From contig CAAFLX010000037.1 in NCBI GenBank assembly GCA_900763875.1, positions 1 through 64,000 of the forward strand: a stretch of DNA of 64,000 nucleotides, given 5' to 3'. This stretch comes from Clostridia bacterium. GTDB lineage: Bacteria; Bacillota; Clostridia; Christensenellales; CAG-917. This document shows positions 8,428-17,169 of this stretch, piece by piece. The stretch's first letter is position 1. Each line of letters opens with the position of its first letter. The notes under the pieces were generated by a model. It was not told the DNA's origin and searched no databases. It worked only from the letters and a program-made list of their open reading frames with translations. The position numbers and the translations under genes are program-made.

Positions 8428-10002
8428 ATGGAAAAAGAAAAAGACCTCATCGCTCAGAACTCCATTGCCAAAAGCATAGGAATGAACACTCTTTCAAAGC
8501 TGAAAGAGTCGTTCTTTTCCGTGCTCCCGGTTGCGGTGATCGTGCTTATTTTTGCGCTGACGCCCATCACGGATTTCACAACAAGAGAAGTTGTCACCTT
8601 TGTTGTGAGCGCGATTATGCTCATTTTGGGCATCGCGCTTTTCAACGTCGGAGCAGACCTTGCAATGACGCCTATGGGCGAGCATGTCGGCGCAGGTTTG
8701 ACAAAGTCCAAAAAACTGCCGCTGTTGCTTGGCGTAGGCTTTGCAATGGGCGTGCTTATCACCGTTGCCGAACCCGATTTGAGCGTGCTTGCACAGCAAG
8801 TCAAAGCGGTGATGAACAGCACTTTGCTCATCGTGACCGTCGGCGTGGGCGTCGGCTTGTTTTTGGTGATTGCGATTTCAAAAATCGTGTTCAGAAACGA
8901 CTTGTCGGCAATGCTGATGTTCTTCTATATGGTGCTTTTTGCGCTGACGGCGATTTTGTTTGAAAAGGGCAAAGGCGTGTTTTTGCCAATGGCGTTCGAC
9001 TCGGGCGGCGTTACGACCGGCCCTATAACCGTGCCCTTTATTATGGCTCTGGGCGTTGGCGTTGCGCTCAACTCGGGCGGCAGAAACGCAAAAGAAAACA
9101 GCTTTGGTCTTATCGCGCTTTGCTCAATCGGGCCTATGCTTGCCGTGATGTCGCTGTCGCTTGCGGCAAAAGGGGATATATCGTTTACTCTCCCCGACTA
9201 CTCGATCGAGGCAAACCTCGGCGCAAACTTTGCTTCCGCGCTAGGTGCGGTTGCGCTCGAAGTGTTGATTGCACTCGGACTTATCGTGATATTCTTTGCC
9301 GTGTTGCAATTCACCGTGCTCAAACTCCCAAAACAAAAACTCTTGCAAATCGGCATCGGCATACTTTATACCTACGTCGGACTTGTGGTGTTCCTCACCT
9401 CGGTCAAGGTCGGATTTATGCCAATCGGCTTTAAGCTCGGCGCGGAAATCGCAAAGTTCTCAAAGCCGCTGCTCATCGTGTTTGCGTTTGTCATAGGTTT
9501 TGTCGTCGTGCTTGCAGAGCCTGCCGTGCACGTTCTAAACAAGCAAGTCGAGCAAATCACCAACGGCGCGGTGTCAAAAAGAGCTATGCTTGCGGCACTC
9601 TCAATCGGCGTCGGCATCTCGATCGGACTTAGCGTCATAAGAATCATATACGGATTTTCGTTGCTCTACTATTTGATTCCCGGCTATCTCATCTCGCTCG
9701 GCTTGTCCTTCTTCGTGCCCAAAATCTACACCGCAATCGCGTTCGACTCGGGCGGAGTTGCAAGCGGCCCGTTGACGTCAAGTTTCATCTTGCCCTTTGC
9801 AATCGGCGCGTGCTGGGTGCTTTGCGGCGAGCAAGAAGTGCTCAACCTCGCTTTCGGCATCGTCGCTATGGTTGCAATGACTCCGCTTATCACAATCCAA
9901 CTTCTCGGTTTCAGAGCGGTTGCAAGCGCAAAGGTCAAACATAAAATCGTTATGCGCCGCATTCTCGACGCCGACGACGAGCAAATCATCAACTTTATGT
10001 GA
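8428..10002 (+). CDS. DUF1538 membrane protein (transporter-like, internal duplication)
   Basis: This 524-residue protein has 12 or so hydrophobic segments arranged as two related halves. Each half repeats the AEP signature (VAEPDLSVLAQQV and LAEPAVHVLNKQV) and the AFDSGGV-TGP/SGP signature (MAFDSGGVTTGPIT and AFDSGGVASGPLT). This matches the DUF1538 family, whose substrate is unknown. It is followed, with overlapping or near-overlapping starts, by two PII-like genes, so its activity is probably controlled by nucleotide- or metabolite-sensing trimers. It resembles AmtB-GlnK in arrangement only, not in sequence. Confidence 0.88.
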   Translation: MEKEKDLIAQNSIAKSIGMNTLSKLKESFFSVLPVAVIVLIFALTPITDFTTREVVTFVVSAIMLILGIALFNVGADLAMTPMGEHVGAGLTKSKKLPLLLGVGFAMGVLITVAEPDLSVLAQQVKAVMNSTLLIVTVGVGVGLFLVIAISKIVFRNDLSAMLMFFYMVLFALTAILFEKGKGVFLPMAFDSGGVTTGPITVPFIMALGVGVALNSGGRNAKENSFGLIALCSIGPMLAVMSLSLAAKGDISFTLPDYSIEANLGANFASALGAVALEVLIALGLIVIFFAVLQFTVLKLPKQKLLQIGIGILYTYVGLVVFLTSVKVGFMPIGFKLGAEIAKFSKPLLIVFAFVIGFVVVLAEPAVHVLNKQVEQITNGAVSKRAMLAALSIGVGISIGLSVIRIIYGFSLLYYLIPGYLISLGLSFFVPKIYTAIAFDSGGVASGPLTSSFILPFAIGACWVLCGEQEVLNLAFGIVAMVAMTPLITIQLLGFRAVASAKVKHKIVMRRILDADDEQIINFM

Positions 10003-10010
10003 GGGCGCGT

Positions 10011-10487
10011 ATGATTGACAGAATCGAACGTATCGAAAGAAAAGCCAAAATCGCTCAAAGGGCGGCGGAAAGACGCACCGAAATCAAGGCTCTTCGCCAC
10101 GGCGCGCCAAACTCGCAAACGGTCAGCTCGGGCAAACTTATGCTGCTTGTGTGCATCGTGCCAAACAACAAGGCGGAGTTCTATTCGGACTTGCTGCACT
10201 CATCGTTTGAGGTCAACTTCCAATGGATGTCCCGTGCAAGAGGCACGGCAAACGCCGAAATGTTGAGCCTCTCGGAGTGGAACGACCAGACCAAAACCGC
10301 AATTTTCAGCGTAATCAAACAGGATAGAGCAAAAGAGGCTCTCGCCACTCTGGACGAGAAATTCAGGACAATCCGCAAAGGTAAGGGCGTGGCGTTCACC
10401 GTGCCGTTTACAAGCATGATAGGCGTTGCCGCATACGGCTTTTTGAGCAACAACCTCGACACCGTAAAGGAGAATAACAATGAGTGA
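10011..10487 (+). CDS. PII-like signalling protein with basic N-terminal extension
   Basis: This 158-residue protein has the P-II/GlnB-like ferredoxin fold in residues 45-150. LMLLVCIVPNNKAEFYSDLL is the first strand and helix, SRARGTAN is the T-loop base region, and GKGVAFTVPFTSMIG is the C-terminal strand. The first 40 residues are Arg/Lys-rich and helical and are not part of the fold. The canonical uridylylated tyrosine motif is not visible. The ATG at 10011 has GAGGG 6 bases upstream; a GTG at 9999 overlaps the previous stop and is less likely. It is translationally coupled to both neighbours. Confidence 0.82.
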   Translation: MIDRIERIERKAKIAQRAAERRTEIKALRHGAPNSQTVSSGKLMLLVCIVPNNKAEFYSDLLHSSFEVNFQWMSRARGTANAEMLSLSEWNDQTKTAIFSVIKQDRAKEALATLDEKFRTIRKGKGVAFTVPFTSMIGVAAYGFLSNNLDTVKENNNE

Positions 10488-10800
10488 AAAATATCAAGTC
10501 ATAGTGTGTATAGTCAACAACGGATTTGCCGACGAGGCTATGGACGCCGCCCGTGCGGTGGGCGTTCGCGGCGGTACGGTTATGAGCGCAAGAGGCACTG
10601 CCAATTTGGAGGCTGAAAAAGCGTTCCATATCCAAATCCAACCCGAAAAAGAAATGATTATGATTTTGGTGAGCGAGGATATCAAGGACGACGTGTTGCG
10701 CGCGCTGTATCGCACGGTTGGCACGCACACTCCTGCCCACGGCATCGCTTTTGCAATGCCCGTAGACGGCGTTGTGGGAATCGGCGAAAGCGAAAAATGA
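10480..10800 (+). CDS. PII-like signalling protein
   Basis: This 106-residue protein has the short PII-like core: QVIVCIVNNGFADEAM, SARGTAN at the T-loop base, and HGIAFAMPVDGVVGI at the C-terminus. It is a paralogue of the gene just upstream (SARGTAN against SRARGTAN) without the N-terminal extension. The ATG overlaps the end of that gene and follows AAAGGAG. The pair may form mixed trimers that bind the DUF1538 protein. That is inference from gene order. Confidence 0.85.
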   Translation: MSEKYQVIVCIVNNGFADEAMDAARAVGVRGGTVMSARGTANLEAEKAFHIQIQPEKEMIMILVSEDIKDDVLRALYRTVGTHTPAHGIAFAMPVDGVVGIGESEK

Positions 10801-10910
10801 ATGATAGCGCACTTGGAATAGACAAATACCGCGTATAAGAACGCTTTGAATAAGTGAAGATTCTTCCTCTACAAGAGGTGGGAGGGGTGAACTCTTAAAT
10901 GCAATTTCCC

Positions 10911-11022
10911 CTTTCCTCACGTGTTTTCCCTATCACCGTTCCCCCTCTGCGTGACCTTGAGGGAACCCACGGTGACCGCGTAGCGGGGGACAACACTCAG
11001 CACTCGCATAGATTGCTATCGT
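10911..11022. repeat. 110-bp element, inverted copy of 31-141
   Basis: This is the reverse complement of the element at the window start, including the palindromic TCACCG...CGGTGA core. The two copies bracket the 10.8-kb block from the esterase to the PII-like genes in inverted orientation. Between 10801 and 11597 there is no gene. The gap holds this element, a degenerate 75-bp repeat (11121 and 11315), a small hairpin array and a terminator. Confidence 0.85.
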
Positions 11023-11120
11023 TCTCTTCTTATGACACTCGTTCGCGGACGAAAAGAATCCAAACTCGTCCGCTCACTTGTACTATACGTCAAGCTCGGC
11101 GTTCGCTATCTCGCCGCCTT

Positions 11121-11390
11121 GCGGCTCGTGTTCCATCTTTTAAGTTGCAAATACCGTGCATAAGAACGCCTTGAATAAGTGTTCGTTCGGGTGTGGGTGC
11201 CCCACCCGCAACTGCAACGAAGTTGCAATATCATTTGCGCAAAGCGCAAATATCACTGTCGCCATAGGCAACAATATCACGCACGCTTTGCGTGCATATC
11301 ACTTACATTGCTGTTGCGGCTCGTGTTCCGTCTTTGAAGCTGCACATTCCGTTAATAAGTGCGCTACGAATAAGTTTTCGTTTATCCACT
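11121..11390. repeat. degenerate 75-bp direct repeat, two copies
   Basis: Copies start at 11121 and 11315 with GCGGCTCGTGTTCC. They share CTTT(T/G)AAG(T/C)TGCA and end in GAATAAGT(G)TTCGTT. A third, shorter relative lies at about 10825-10856 (AAATACCGCGTATAAGAACG). Divergence is higher than in the other repeats here, so this family is probably older. Confidence 0.6.
11205..11310. repeat. hairpin array C, inverted relative of arrays A and B
   Basis: It contains CAACGAAGTTG, TTTGCGCAAAGCGCAAA, GTCGCCATAGGCAAC and CACGCACGCTTTGCGTGC, separated by AATATCAC/ATATCAC. This is the reverse-complement form of the TGATAT-spaced arrays at 5.3 and 6.2 kb. It lies between the two copies of the 75-bp repeat. 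Confidence 0.75.
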
Positions 11391-11414
11391 TGCGCCAAAG
11401 GCGCATATGTTGTT

Positions 11415-11449
11415 GAAAAAAAGTCCCTCGTTGTGCCGAGGGACTTTTT
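11415..11449. terminator. bidirectional rho-independent terminator
   Basis: An AAGTCCCTCG / CGAGGGACTT stem with loop TTGTGC is flanked by A-runs and T-runs on both sides. It would end transcription of the minus-strand gene at 11598-12584 and anything coming from the left. Confidence 0.8.
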
Positions 11450-11597
11450 GCGTTGAAAACGTATTTTTGTAAAAAGTATTCCATTGTGTTGTGCCGACAA
11501 CGAGTGCTTTTTGCGCTGCTGTCAACGACTATTCGATTGCGTTGCAACTTATTCGTTGCGCTCAACAATGATTGCGCTGTGCAAAAAAAAGCGGAGA

Positions 11598-12584
11598 TTA
11601 GCGGCGGTCGTCGCGTGGGGATTGGTCGTAGCGGTCGTAATCGTCGCGAGGGGCATAACCGTCGCGAGGGGCATAACCGTCACGAGGCGCATAACCGTCA
11701 CGAGGGTCGCCTTGGGCGTAGCCGCCGCGAGAGTCGTAGCGGTCGTCACGGTAGGTGCGGCTGGAATCGTAGTCAAATTCGCCCTTGCGGCGTTCGGTGC
11801 GCATAACGCTCTTGCCTTGCGAGCGGTCGTTTTTCGAGGGTTTGAAGAGCAGTATTGCGATGATAACGGCAGGCACTGCTATGCCGATGATGAGCACTAT
11901 TCGAAGCGCAAGCGACGTGTTGGGAATGATGTCGCCTTTTTCGGGGTCGGGAGCAGGTTTGCTGTTGATGAGCCTGTCGCGCTCGGCTTGTGCTATCGGG
12001 TGGTAGGGCACGACAAAGTCCTCAAAAGAGGCGAGGGGCGCAAAGCCGAAACGGCTGACGCCGTCAAGCGTTGCAACAACAAATATTTGAGTTGCGTCCG
12101 TGGTGTGATAGCCCAAAAATTTGATTGTGTACTCGGGGGTGATTTGCACCGATTCAAGAGTGAGAGCCTCGTCTTTGAGCGTCAGGCGCAAGTCGGGGGA
12201 AGTGGACACTCCCTCTTGAAAAGTGACCGAGGTCGTTTGAGGACGCTCGCTTGCTTTGTAGTAGAAATTGAAGCCGCAATAGCTTGCTTGAAAGTATTGA
12301 GGCACTGCCGGTTTTTCGCTGATATTTGACAAATAATAGCTTTCGGGAATGACAAATTCGTCATCGCCTTTTGTGAGCACGATTGTCGAGGCAATGGCAT
12401 TGGCGTTGCCTTCGAGGTTGGATACGGGCGCAACCAAAACGTTTTGCGTTGAGTCGGCATACGCTATCTTGTAGGGCAGAAGTATGCAGGCAAGCACACA
12501 AAGCGAAAGCGCGACGCTTGCCAAAATCAGCGCAAGCGTATTGAGAAATTTTTTGGATGAATTTTGCAAATACCTTTTTCCCAT
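11598..12584 (-). CDS. exported membrane-anchored protein with Arg/Tyr/Asp repeat tail
   Basis: The family of this 328-residue protein is not recognised. An N-terminal hydrophobic segment (about 15-43) ends in KIAYA-DS, a plausible signal peptidase site. It is followed by an extracellular domain of about 180 residues, a membrane segment (LALRIVLIIGIAVPAVII) and a charged cytoplasmic tail. The tail ends with GYAPRD repeats encoded by an 18-bp tandem DNA repeat (about 11640-11710). A TATTAT -10 box lies 6 bases before the ATG with no ribosome binding site, so the mRNA may be leaderless. The architecture is like the other signal-peptide plus C-terminal-anchor proteins in the window. Confidence 0.7.
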   Translation of the reverse strand: MGKRYLQNSSKKFLNTLALILASVALSLCVLACILLPYKIAYADSTQNVLVAPVSNLEGNANAIASTIVLTKGDDEFVIPESYYLSNISEKPAVPQYFQASYCGFNFYYKASERPQTTSVTFQEGVSTSPDLRLTLKDEALTLESVQITPEYTIKFLGYHTTDATQIFVVATLDGVSRFGFAPLASFEDFVVPYHPIAQAERDRLINSKPAPDPEKGDIIPNTSLALRIVLIIGIAVPAVIIAILLFKPSKNDRSQGKSVMRTERRKGEFDYDSSRTYRDDRYDSRGGYAQGDPRDGYAPRDGYAPRDGYAPRDDYDRYDQSPRDDRR

Positions 12585-12590
12585 AGCTTT

Positions 12591-12619
12591 ATAATACTAT
12601 AATCTTTGCCAAATTGAAA
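12591..12619 (-). promoter_or_regulatory. candidate promoter giving a leaderless mRNA
   Basis: On the minus strand it reads TTTCAA, 17 bases, TATTAT, then 6 bases to the ATG at 12584. The -35 match is weak. Confidence 0.4.
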
Positions 12620-12720
12620 GCCTTTGTATACAAGTTTTCGCCGCTTTTTTTGTCGCATAGTCGAAAATAAGGTGACATAATTGTTTGGTTTTGTGAAAAT
12701 TTTGGGCGTATGCTTGGCGT

Positions 12721-14154
12721 ATGAAAGACGATAAGGCATTATTGCAACTTGTAAAAATCCAAAAAGAAATCGAATCGAGAGCAAAAGACGCGCTTGCCAA
12801 CTACAACAAGGACGTCGTCCACAAAAAACAAATGGCTTTTCATCGCTCGCAAAAAAGAAATAGGTGGGTTTTTGGAGGCAACCGTTCGGGAAAAACCGAG
12901 TGCGGCGCGGTGGAATGTGTGTGGCTTGCAAGGGGCGTTCACCCCTATCGCCAAAACAAGGACAACGTTTTCGGGTGGGTGGTGAGCTTGTCGGGGCAGG
13001 TGCAACGCGACGTTGCGCAGGCAAAAGTGCTCAAATACCTTGCGCCGAGATATATCGAGGACATCGTGATGATAGAGGGCAAAAAGGGCGCGCCGGAGTA
13101 TGGAATCATCGACTATATCGTTGTGAAAAACGCTTTCGGAGGTTTGAGCAAAATCGGCTTTAAGTCCTGCGACCAGGGCAGGGAAAAGTTTCAGGGCGCG
13201 TCACTGGATTTCGTGTGGTTTGACGAAGAGCCGCCAAAGGATATATACGACGAGTGCCGAATGAGAGTTTTTGACAAGAGAGGGGATATTTTTGGCACGA
13301 TGACTCCGCTTAAAGGCTTGACTTGGGTGTACGACGAGATTGAACTTAACGTTGCAAACAGCCCCGAAGTTTGGTGCGAGTATATGGAGTGGAACGACAA
13401 TCCCTATCTCGACAAAAGCGAGATTAAGGCAATGGAAAGCGCGCTGTCAAAACAAGACCAGCTTTCAAGGCGGTTTGGCAAATTTTCGACGGCAGAGGGG
13501 CTTGTTTATCCCGAATTTGACCAAAACGTTCACGTCATCGAGCCGTTTGACGTGCCAAAGGATTGGCAGGCAGGCTTGTCGATAGACCCGGGGCTTACCA
13601 ACCCCACGAGTTGCCACTTTTACGCTGTCGATTACGACGGGACGATATACGTTGTCGCAGAGCATTTCGAGGCGGGGCAATCGGTTGATTTCCACGTTGA
13701 CAGAATCAACAAAATCGCAAACGGTCTAGGGTGGAAACGAGATGAGAAAGGACGGCTTCACGCGCTCATCGACAGTGCGGCAAACCAGCGCACGCTCGCC
13801 TCGCAAAAGAGCGTTGCGGAGCTGTTTTGTGAAAAGGGCATTTTGGTCAATACCAACGTAAACAAGGATTTATACAGCGGAATACAGCGCATAAAGTCCT
13901 TGTTTGAGCAAAGACCGCCCAAAATCTACATCTTCAAAAACTGCGTGAATCTCATTCGAGAACTAAAAGGTTATTGGTGGGGCGCAAACGACAGACCGAA
14001 AAAAGTGGACGATCACGCGTTGGACGAGCTGCGCTATTTTGTGATGAGCCGACCGCGCCCTGCTCCGCCGTGCGTCACGCCTAAATCCGAGATACAGACC
14101 GACAAAGAAAAATTGATGCGTGAGTGTAGGAGGGAAAGATGGACGAGGATTTGA
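12721..14154 (+). CDS. terL: phage terminase large subunit
   Basis: This 477-residue protein is the ATP-driven DNA-packaging motor of a tailed phage. The ATPase domain has Walker A GGNRSGKTE (about 52-60), Walker B LDFVWFDEEPP (about 160) and the coupling motif FGTMTPLKG. The RNase H-like nuclease domain keeps all three expected acidic positions: SIDPG, ALIDSAAN and DHALDELRY. Nothing is truncated. The start lacks a good ribosome binding site and no clear sigma-A promoter is visible in 12620-12720. It is the first of ten + strand virion genes. No separate small terminase is recognisable unless it is the 92-residue gene that follows. Confidence 0.95.
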   Translation: MKDDKALLQLVKIQKEIESRAKDALANYNKDVVHKKQMAFHRSQKRNRWVFGGNRSGKTECGAVECVWLARGVHPYRQNKDNVFGWVVSLSGQVQRDVAQAKVLKYLAPRYIEDIVMIEGKKGAPEYGIIDYIVVKNAFGGLSKIGFKSCDQGREKFQGASLDFVWFDEEPPKDIYDECRMRVFDKRGDIFGTMTPLKGLTWVYDEIELNVANSPEVWCEYMEWNDNPYLDKSEIKAMESALSKQDQLSRRFGKFSTAEGLVYPEFDQNVHVIEPFDVPKDWQAGLSIDPGLTNPTSCHFYAVDYDGTIYVVAEHFEAGQSVDFHVDRINKIANGLGWKRDEKGRLHALIDSAANQRTLASQKSVAELFCEKGILVNTNVNKDLYSGIQRIKSLFEQRPPKIYIFKNCVNLIRELKGYWWGANDRPKKVDDHALDELRYFVMSRPRPAPPCVTPKSEIQTDKEKLMRECRRERWTRI

Positions 14155-14417
14155 TAAAGTCGCTCCTAAAACGAGCAAAAGGGTATAGATACAACGAGGT
14201 GCAAGAGGAGTATTCCGTCAAAGAGGACGGCGAATTTGTCCTCACAAAAAAGAAAATCGTCAAAAAGTATTGCCCACCCGATTCAAGCGCGTTTAGGACT
14301 TACCTCGATATTGCAAACGAACAAACGACGGCAAGTATGAGCGACGAACAACTTGAAAAAGAAAAGCAAAAACTCATCGAGCAAATCAAAGACGAATTGC
14401 GAAAAGAGAGTGAATGA
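14139..14417 (+). CDS. small phage protein of packaging region, unknown
   Basis: This 92-residue charged protein overlaps the end of terL by 16 bases and has a strong GTAGGAGGG ribosome binding site. The middle (FVLTKKKIVKKYCPPDSSAF) resembles the C-terminal part of small-terminase or HTH proteins that sit beside TerL in clostridial phages, where a TKK-x-x-x-PPD-x-x-A pattern is common. The rest is a Glu/Lys helix. A small-terminase role is a guess; the HTH part is not visible. Confidence 0.6.
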   Translation: MDEDLIKSLLKRAKGYRYNEVQEEYSVKEDGEFVLTKKKIVKKYCPPDSSAFRTYLDIANEQTTASMSDEQLEKEKQKLIEQIKDELRKESE

Positions 14418-14529
14418 CAAAAGCGAGCAAGTCGCTTTTTTTGTTGCAAAAATCGCCGTGTAGGGCGATAGCGAATTGAAAAAATATTGCAATTATACGG
14501 CGAGCTTTGCGCGCCGAAGGGAGATTTGT

Positions 14530-16419
14530 ATGTCTGAAAAAGAGCAAAAAATCGTGGCGGAGATTACCGCCGATTTCAAGAAAAGACAGGAAGCAAGACG
14601 CGCGGTGGAACTGAATTGGCGGCTGAATATGAATTTTGTCGTCGGCAATCAGTTTGCGCAAATATCTCCGAAAGGGGATATTGAGGAACTCTCAAGAGAG
14701 TATTTTTGGCAAGAAAGAGAGGTGTTCAACCACATCGCCCCAATCTTGGAGACGAGGCTTGCAAAGCTCGGTCGAGTCAAGGCAAAGGCGCAGGTGCGCC
14801 CCGCAACCGCCGATGACGACGACGTGGCTTCTGCCGCGCTTGCGTCAAAACTTATCGACGCCGTTTGCAAAGAAAACGACTTTTCGGCGCAACTTGCGCT
14901 TGCAAACACTTGGAGCGAGATTACGGGCAGTGCGTTTTTCAAGATAACTTGGGACGCGCAAAAGGGACATTCACTGGACGCAGATGGCAAAATCAAAGAG
15001 GGCGACGTCACAATCGCGCTCTGTCCGCCGTTTGAGATTTTCCCCGAAGATATCGCCATCACCGATATCGACAAGCAGTCATCGATTATGCACGCAAAGG
15101 TGCTGACCGAGCAGGAAGTCAAGAGCATTTGGGGACGAGAGGTCAAGGGCGGCGATGTCAACGTGTTTTCGTTTGACAATACGGACGTGGGCGGAGGTCT
15201 GGGATATACCGCCGCAATACCCAAAATCGTCAGCGAAAAGAAAGAAAACGCTGTTGTCGTCATCGAAAAATACGAAAAGCCCACAAGCGATTTGCCAAAC
15301 GGCAGACTCACTATCGTTGCCGGCGATACGCTTGTGTTTAGAGGGGATATGCCCTATCTCAACGGAGAGGACGGACAAAGATGCTATCCCTTTGCAAAGA
15401 TGACGTGCATAGACAATCTCACCAACTTTTTCGGAACGTCGGTGGTTGAGAGAATTATACCCGTTCAGCGTGCGTACAACACCGTCAAAAACCGCAAGCA
15501 CGAGTTTATGAATCGTATGGCGGTGGGCGTGTTTGCAGTCGAGGACGGCTCGGTGGATACCGACGACTTGCAAGAGGAAGGTTTGCCGCCCGGAAAAGTG
15601 CTTGTGTATAGGCAGGGTAGCACTCCTCCGAGAATGATTTCGCCAACTCACGTGCCGAGCGTGTTTGCGCAAGAAGAGGAAAAACTCCTCAACGAGTTTG
15701 TGATGATAAGCGGCGTGAGCGAGGTTACGACCTATTCGCAAGTGCCGTCAAACGTAGCCTCGGGCACGGCGATTTCGTTGTTGCTAGAACAAGACGACAC
15801 GAGAATCGCACTCACTGCCGACAGCTTGAGAGAGTGTATTAAACGAATCGGGAAACACGTGTTGAGGCTGTATCGCCAGTATGCGAAAGTGCCTAGAGTA
15901 AAGCGCATTGTCGGCGAGAACGGAGAGGTGGAACTTGCCTCGTTCTCGGCAGGGAATATCGACAGTGAGGACATCGTTTTCGATACGATAAGCGACATCG
16001 AGGACACGCTTTCGGCAAGGCGCGCTATGGTGTACGACTTGCTCCGCCTCGGTCTTTTTGCCGACGAAAACGGCAGAATGCCCACCGCAACCAAAGCGAA
16101 AATCTTTGAGATTTTGGGCTTCGGAAACTGGGAAGACGGTCGAAATAACGACGATATGCACAGAAAAAAAGCCTTGAAAGAAAATATGGATTTGCTCACA
16201 AAAGAGGTGGAGTGCGACTTTTATGACGACCACGCAATCCACATCGAGGAGCACGTGCGACTTTGCGTGTCAACAAAGTGCGTGGCAAACAAAACAATGC
16301 GCGACAGAGTTGCAGAGCATATTGCAAAGCACACCGAGCTTTTGGGCTTTTCACAAAATCAAAGCGCACTTGAAAAACGATTGAACGAGGAGGCGGAAAA
16401 TGGACGTCAAACAAATTGA
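14530..16419 (+). CDS. phage portal protein, P22-like
   Basis: This 629-residue protein would form the dodecameric ring through which DNA enters the head. Features of the P22-type portal family include the early segment NWRLNMNFVVGNQFAQIS, EVFNHIAPILETRLAKLG, CPPFEIFPED and NRKHEFMNRMAVGVFAVEDG. The C-terminal third is helical. I placed the start at 14530, behind AAGGGAG, rather than the TTG at 14476. The 3' end overlaps the scaffold gene by 20 bases. A P22-like portal predicts a short-tailed podovirus morphology. Confidence 0.9.
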   Translation: MSEKEQKIVAEITADFKKRQEARRAVELNWRLNMNFVVGNQFAQISPKGDIEELSREYFWQEREVFNHIAPILETRLAKLGRVKAKAQVRPATADDDDVASAALASKLIDAVCKENDFSAQLALANTWSEITGSAFFKITWDAQKGHSLDADGKIKEGDVTIALCPPFEIFPEDIAITDIDKQSSIMHAKVLTEQEVKSIWGREVKGGDVNVFSFDNTDVGGGLGYTAAIPKIVSEKKENAVVVIEKYEKPTSDLPNGRLTIVAGDTLVFRGDMPYLNGEDGQRCYPFAKMTCIDNLTNFFGTSVVERIIPVQRAYNTVKNRKHEFMNRMAVGVFAVEDGSVDTDDLQEEGLPPGKVLVYRQGSTPPRMISPTHVPSVFAQEEEKLLNEFVMISGVSEVTTYSQVPSNVASGTAISLLLEQDDTRIALTADSLRECIKRIGKHVLRLYRQYAKVPRVKRIVGENGEVELASFSAGNIDSEDIVFDTISDIEDTLSARRAMVYDLLRLGLFADENGRMPTATKAKIFEILGFGNWEDGRNNDDMHRKKALKENMDLLTKEVECDFYDDHAIHIEEHVRLCVSTKCVANKTMRDRVAEHIAKHTELLGFSQNQSALEKRLNEEAENGRQTN

Positions 16420-17152
16420 AAACGCAATAAGACAAGGCATAGAGTCAAAGGGAAACACACCCGTTGACGAGGACATTGCAAAAGCAATTCTGCAAGAAAA
16501 TTTGCAAAACGAGGGCTTTACTCCCCAAAAAGCCGACAATGAAGTGCCTGTTGTGGCAATAGAAGTCAAAAACGAAACGACAAAAAGCGCGCCGAAAGAA
16601 GGAAACGACGGCGCGGATAAACAAGACAAACAACAATCTTTGGGCAAGTTCAAAAACCCCGAAGAGTTGCTCAAAGCGTATCAAGAGCTTGAAAAAGAGT
16701 TTACCAAAAAATCACAAAAACTCTCGAAATTGGAAGCGCAAGCAAGCGAGGAAAACTGCGATTTTGACGAGGAATCCTTCAAGGTTGCGGTGGATAAGTT
16801 TTTTGAAAATACCCCGTCCGCAAAACCGTTTGCAAAGGATATCGCCGCCAAAATCTTGCAGAACCCTTCGCTCAAACAGGACAAAAATTGTTTGAGCGTC
16901 GCGCTTGTACAAGTGCTTATCGATAAGTTTAAAACGCCGGAGCAACTTATGCAGGACGGACAATTTTTGGACGAGTACGTGCTCTCGTCGAGCAAGGTCA
17001 AAGACGCTGTGATTTCGGCATACCTAAAGGGTATAAGAGAGGGACAGCCCCCTCGCACTCTTTCGGGTGACGGCTTGCAATGTGTTGCGCCCTCGAGAAA
17101 AATTACGAGCATAGAAGAAGCCGGAAGAATGTTTTTGAAAAATAACGAATAA
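16400..17152 (+). CDS. capsid scaffolding protein
   Basis: This 250-residue, strongly charged and mostly helical protein lies between portal and major capsid, the standard place for a scaffold. Residues 55-80 are low-complexity and hydrophilic. About 85-125 is a Lys/Glu coiled-coil (PEELLKAYQELEKEF). The C-terminal 60 residues end in a basic patch (SRKITSIEEAGRMFLK) like the capsid-binding ends of scaffolds. No protease motif is visible. The ATG follows GAGGAGG. Confidence 0.8.
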   Translation: MDVKQIENAIRQGIESKGNTPVDEDIAKAILQENLQNEGFTPQKADNEVPVVAIEVKNETTKSAPKEGNDGADKQDKQQSLGKFKNPEELLKAYQELEKEFTKKSQKLSKLEAQASEENCDFDEESFKVAVDKFFENTPSAKPFAKDIAAKILQNPSLKQDKNCLSVALVQVLIDKFKTPEQLMQDGQFLDEYVLSSSKVKDAVISAYLKGIREGQPPRTLSGDGLQCVAPSRKITSIEEAGRMFLKNNE

Positions 17153-17169
17153 TAGGAGAATGAAAAATT

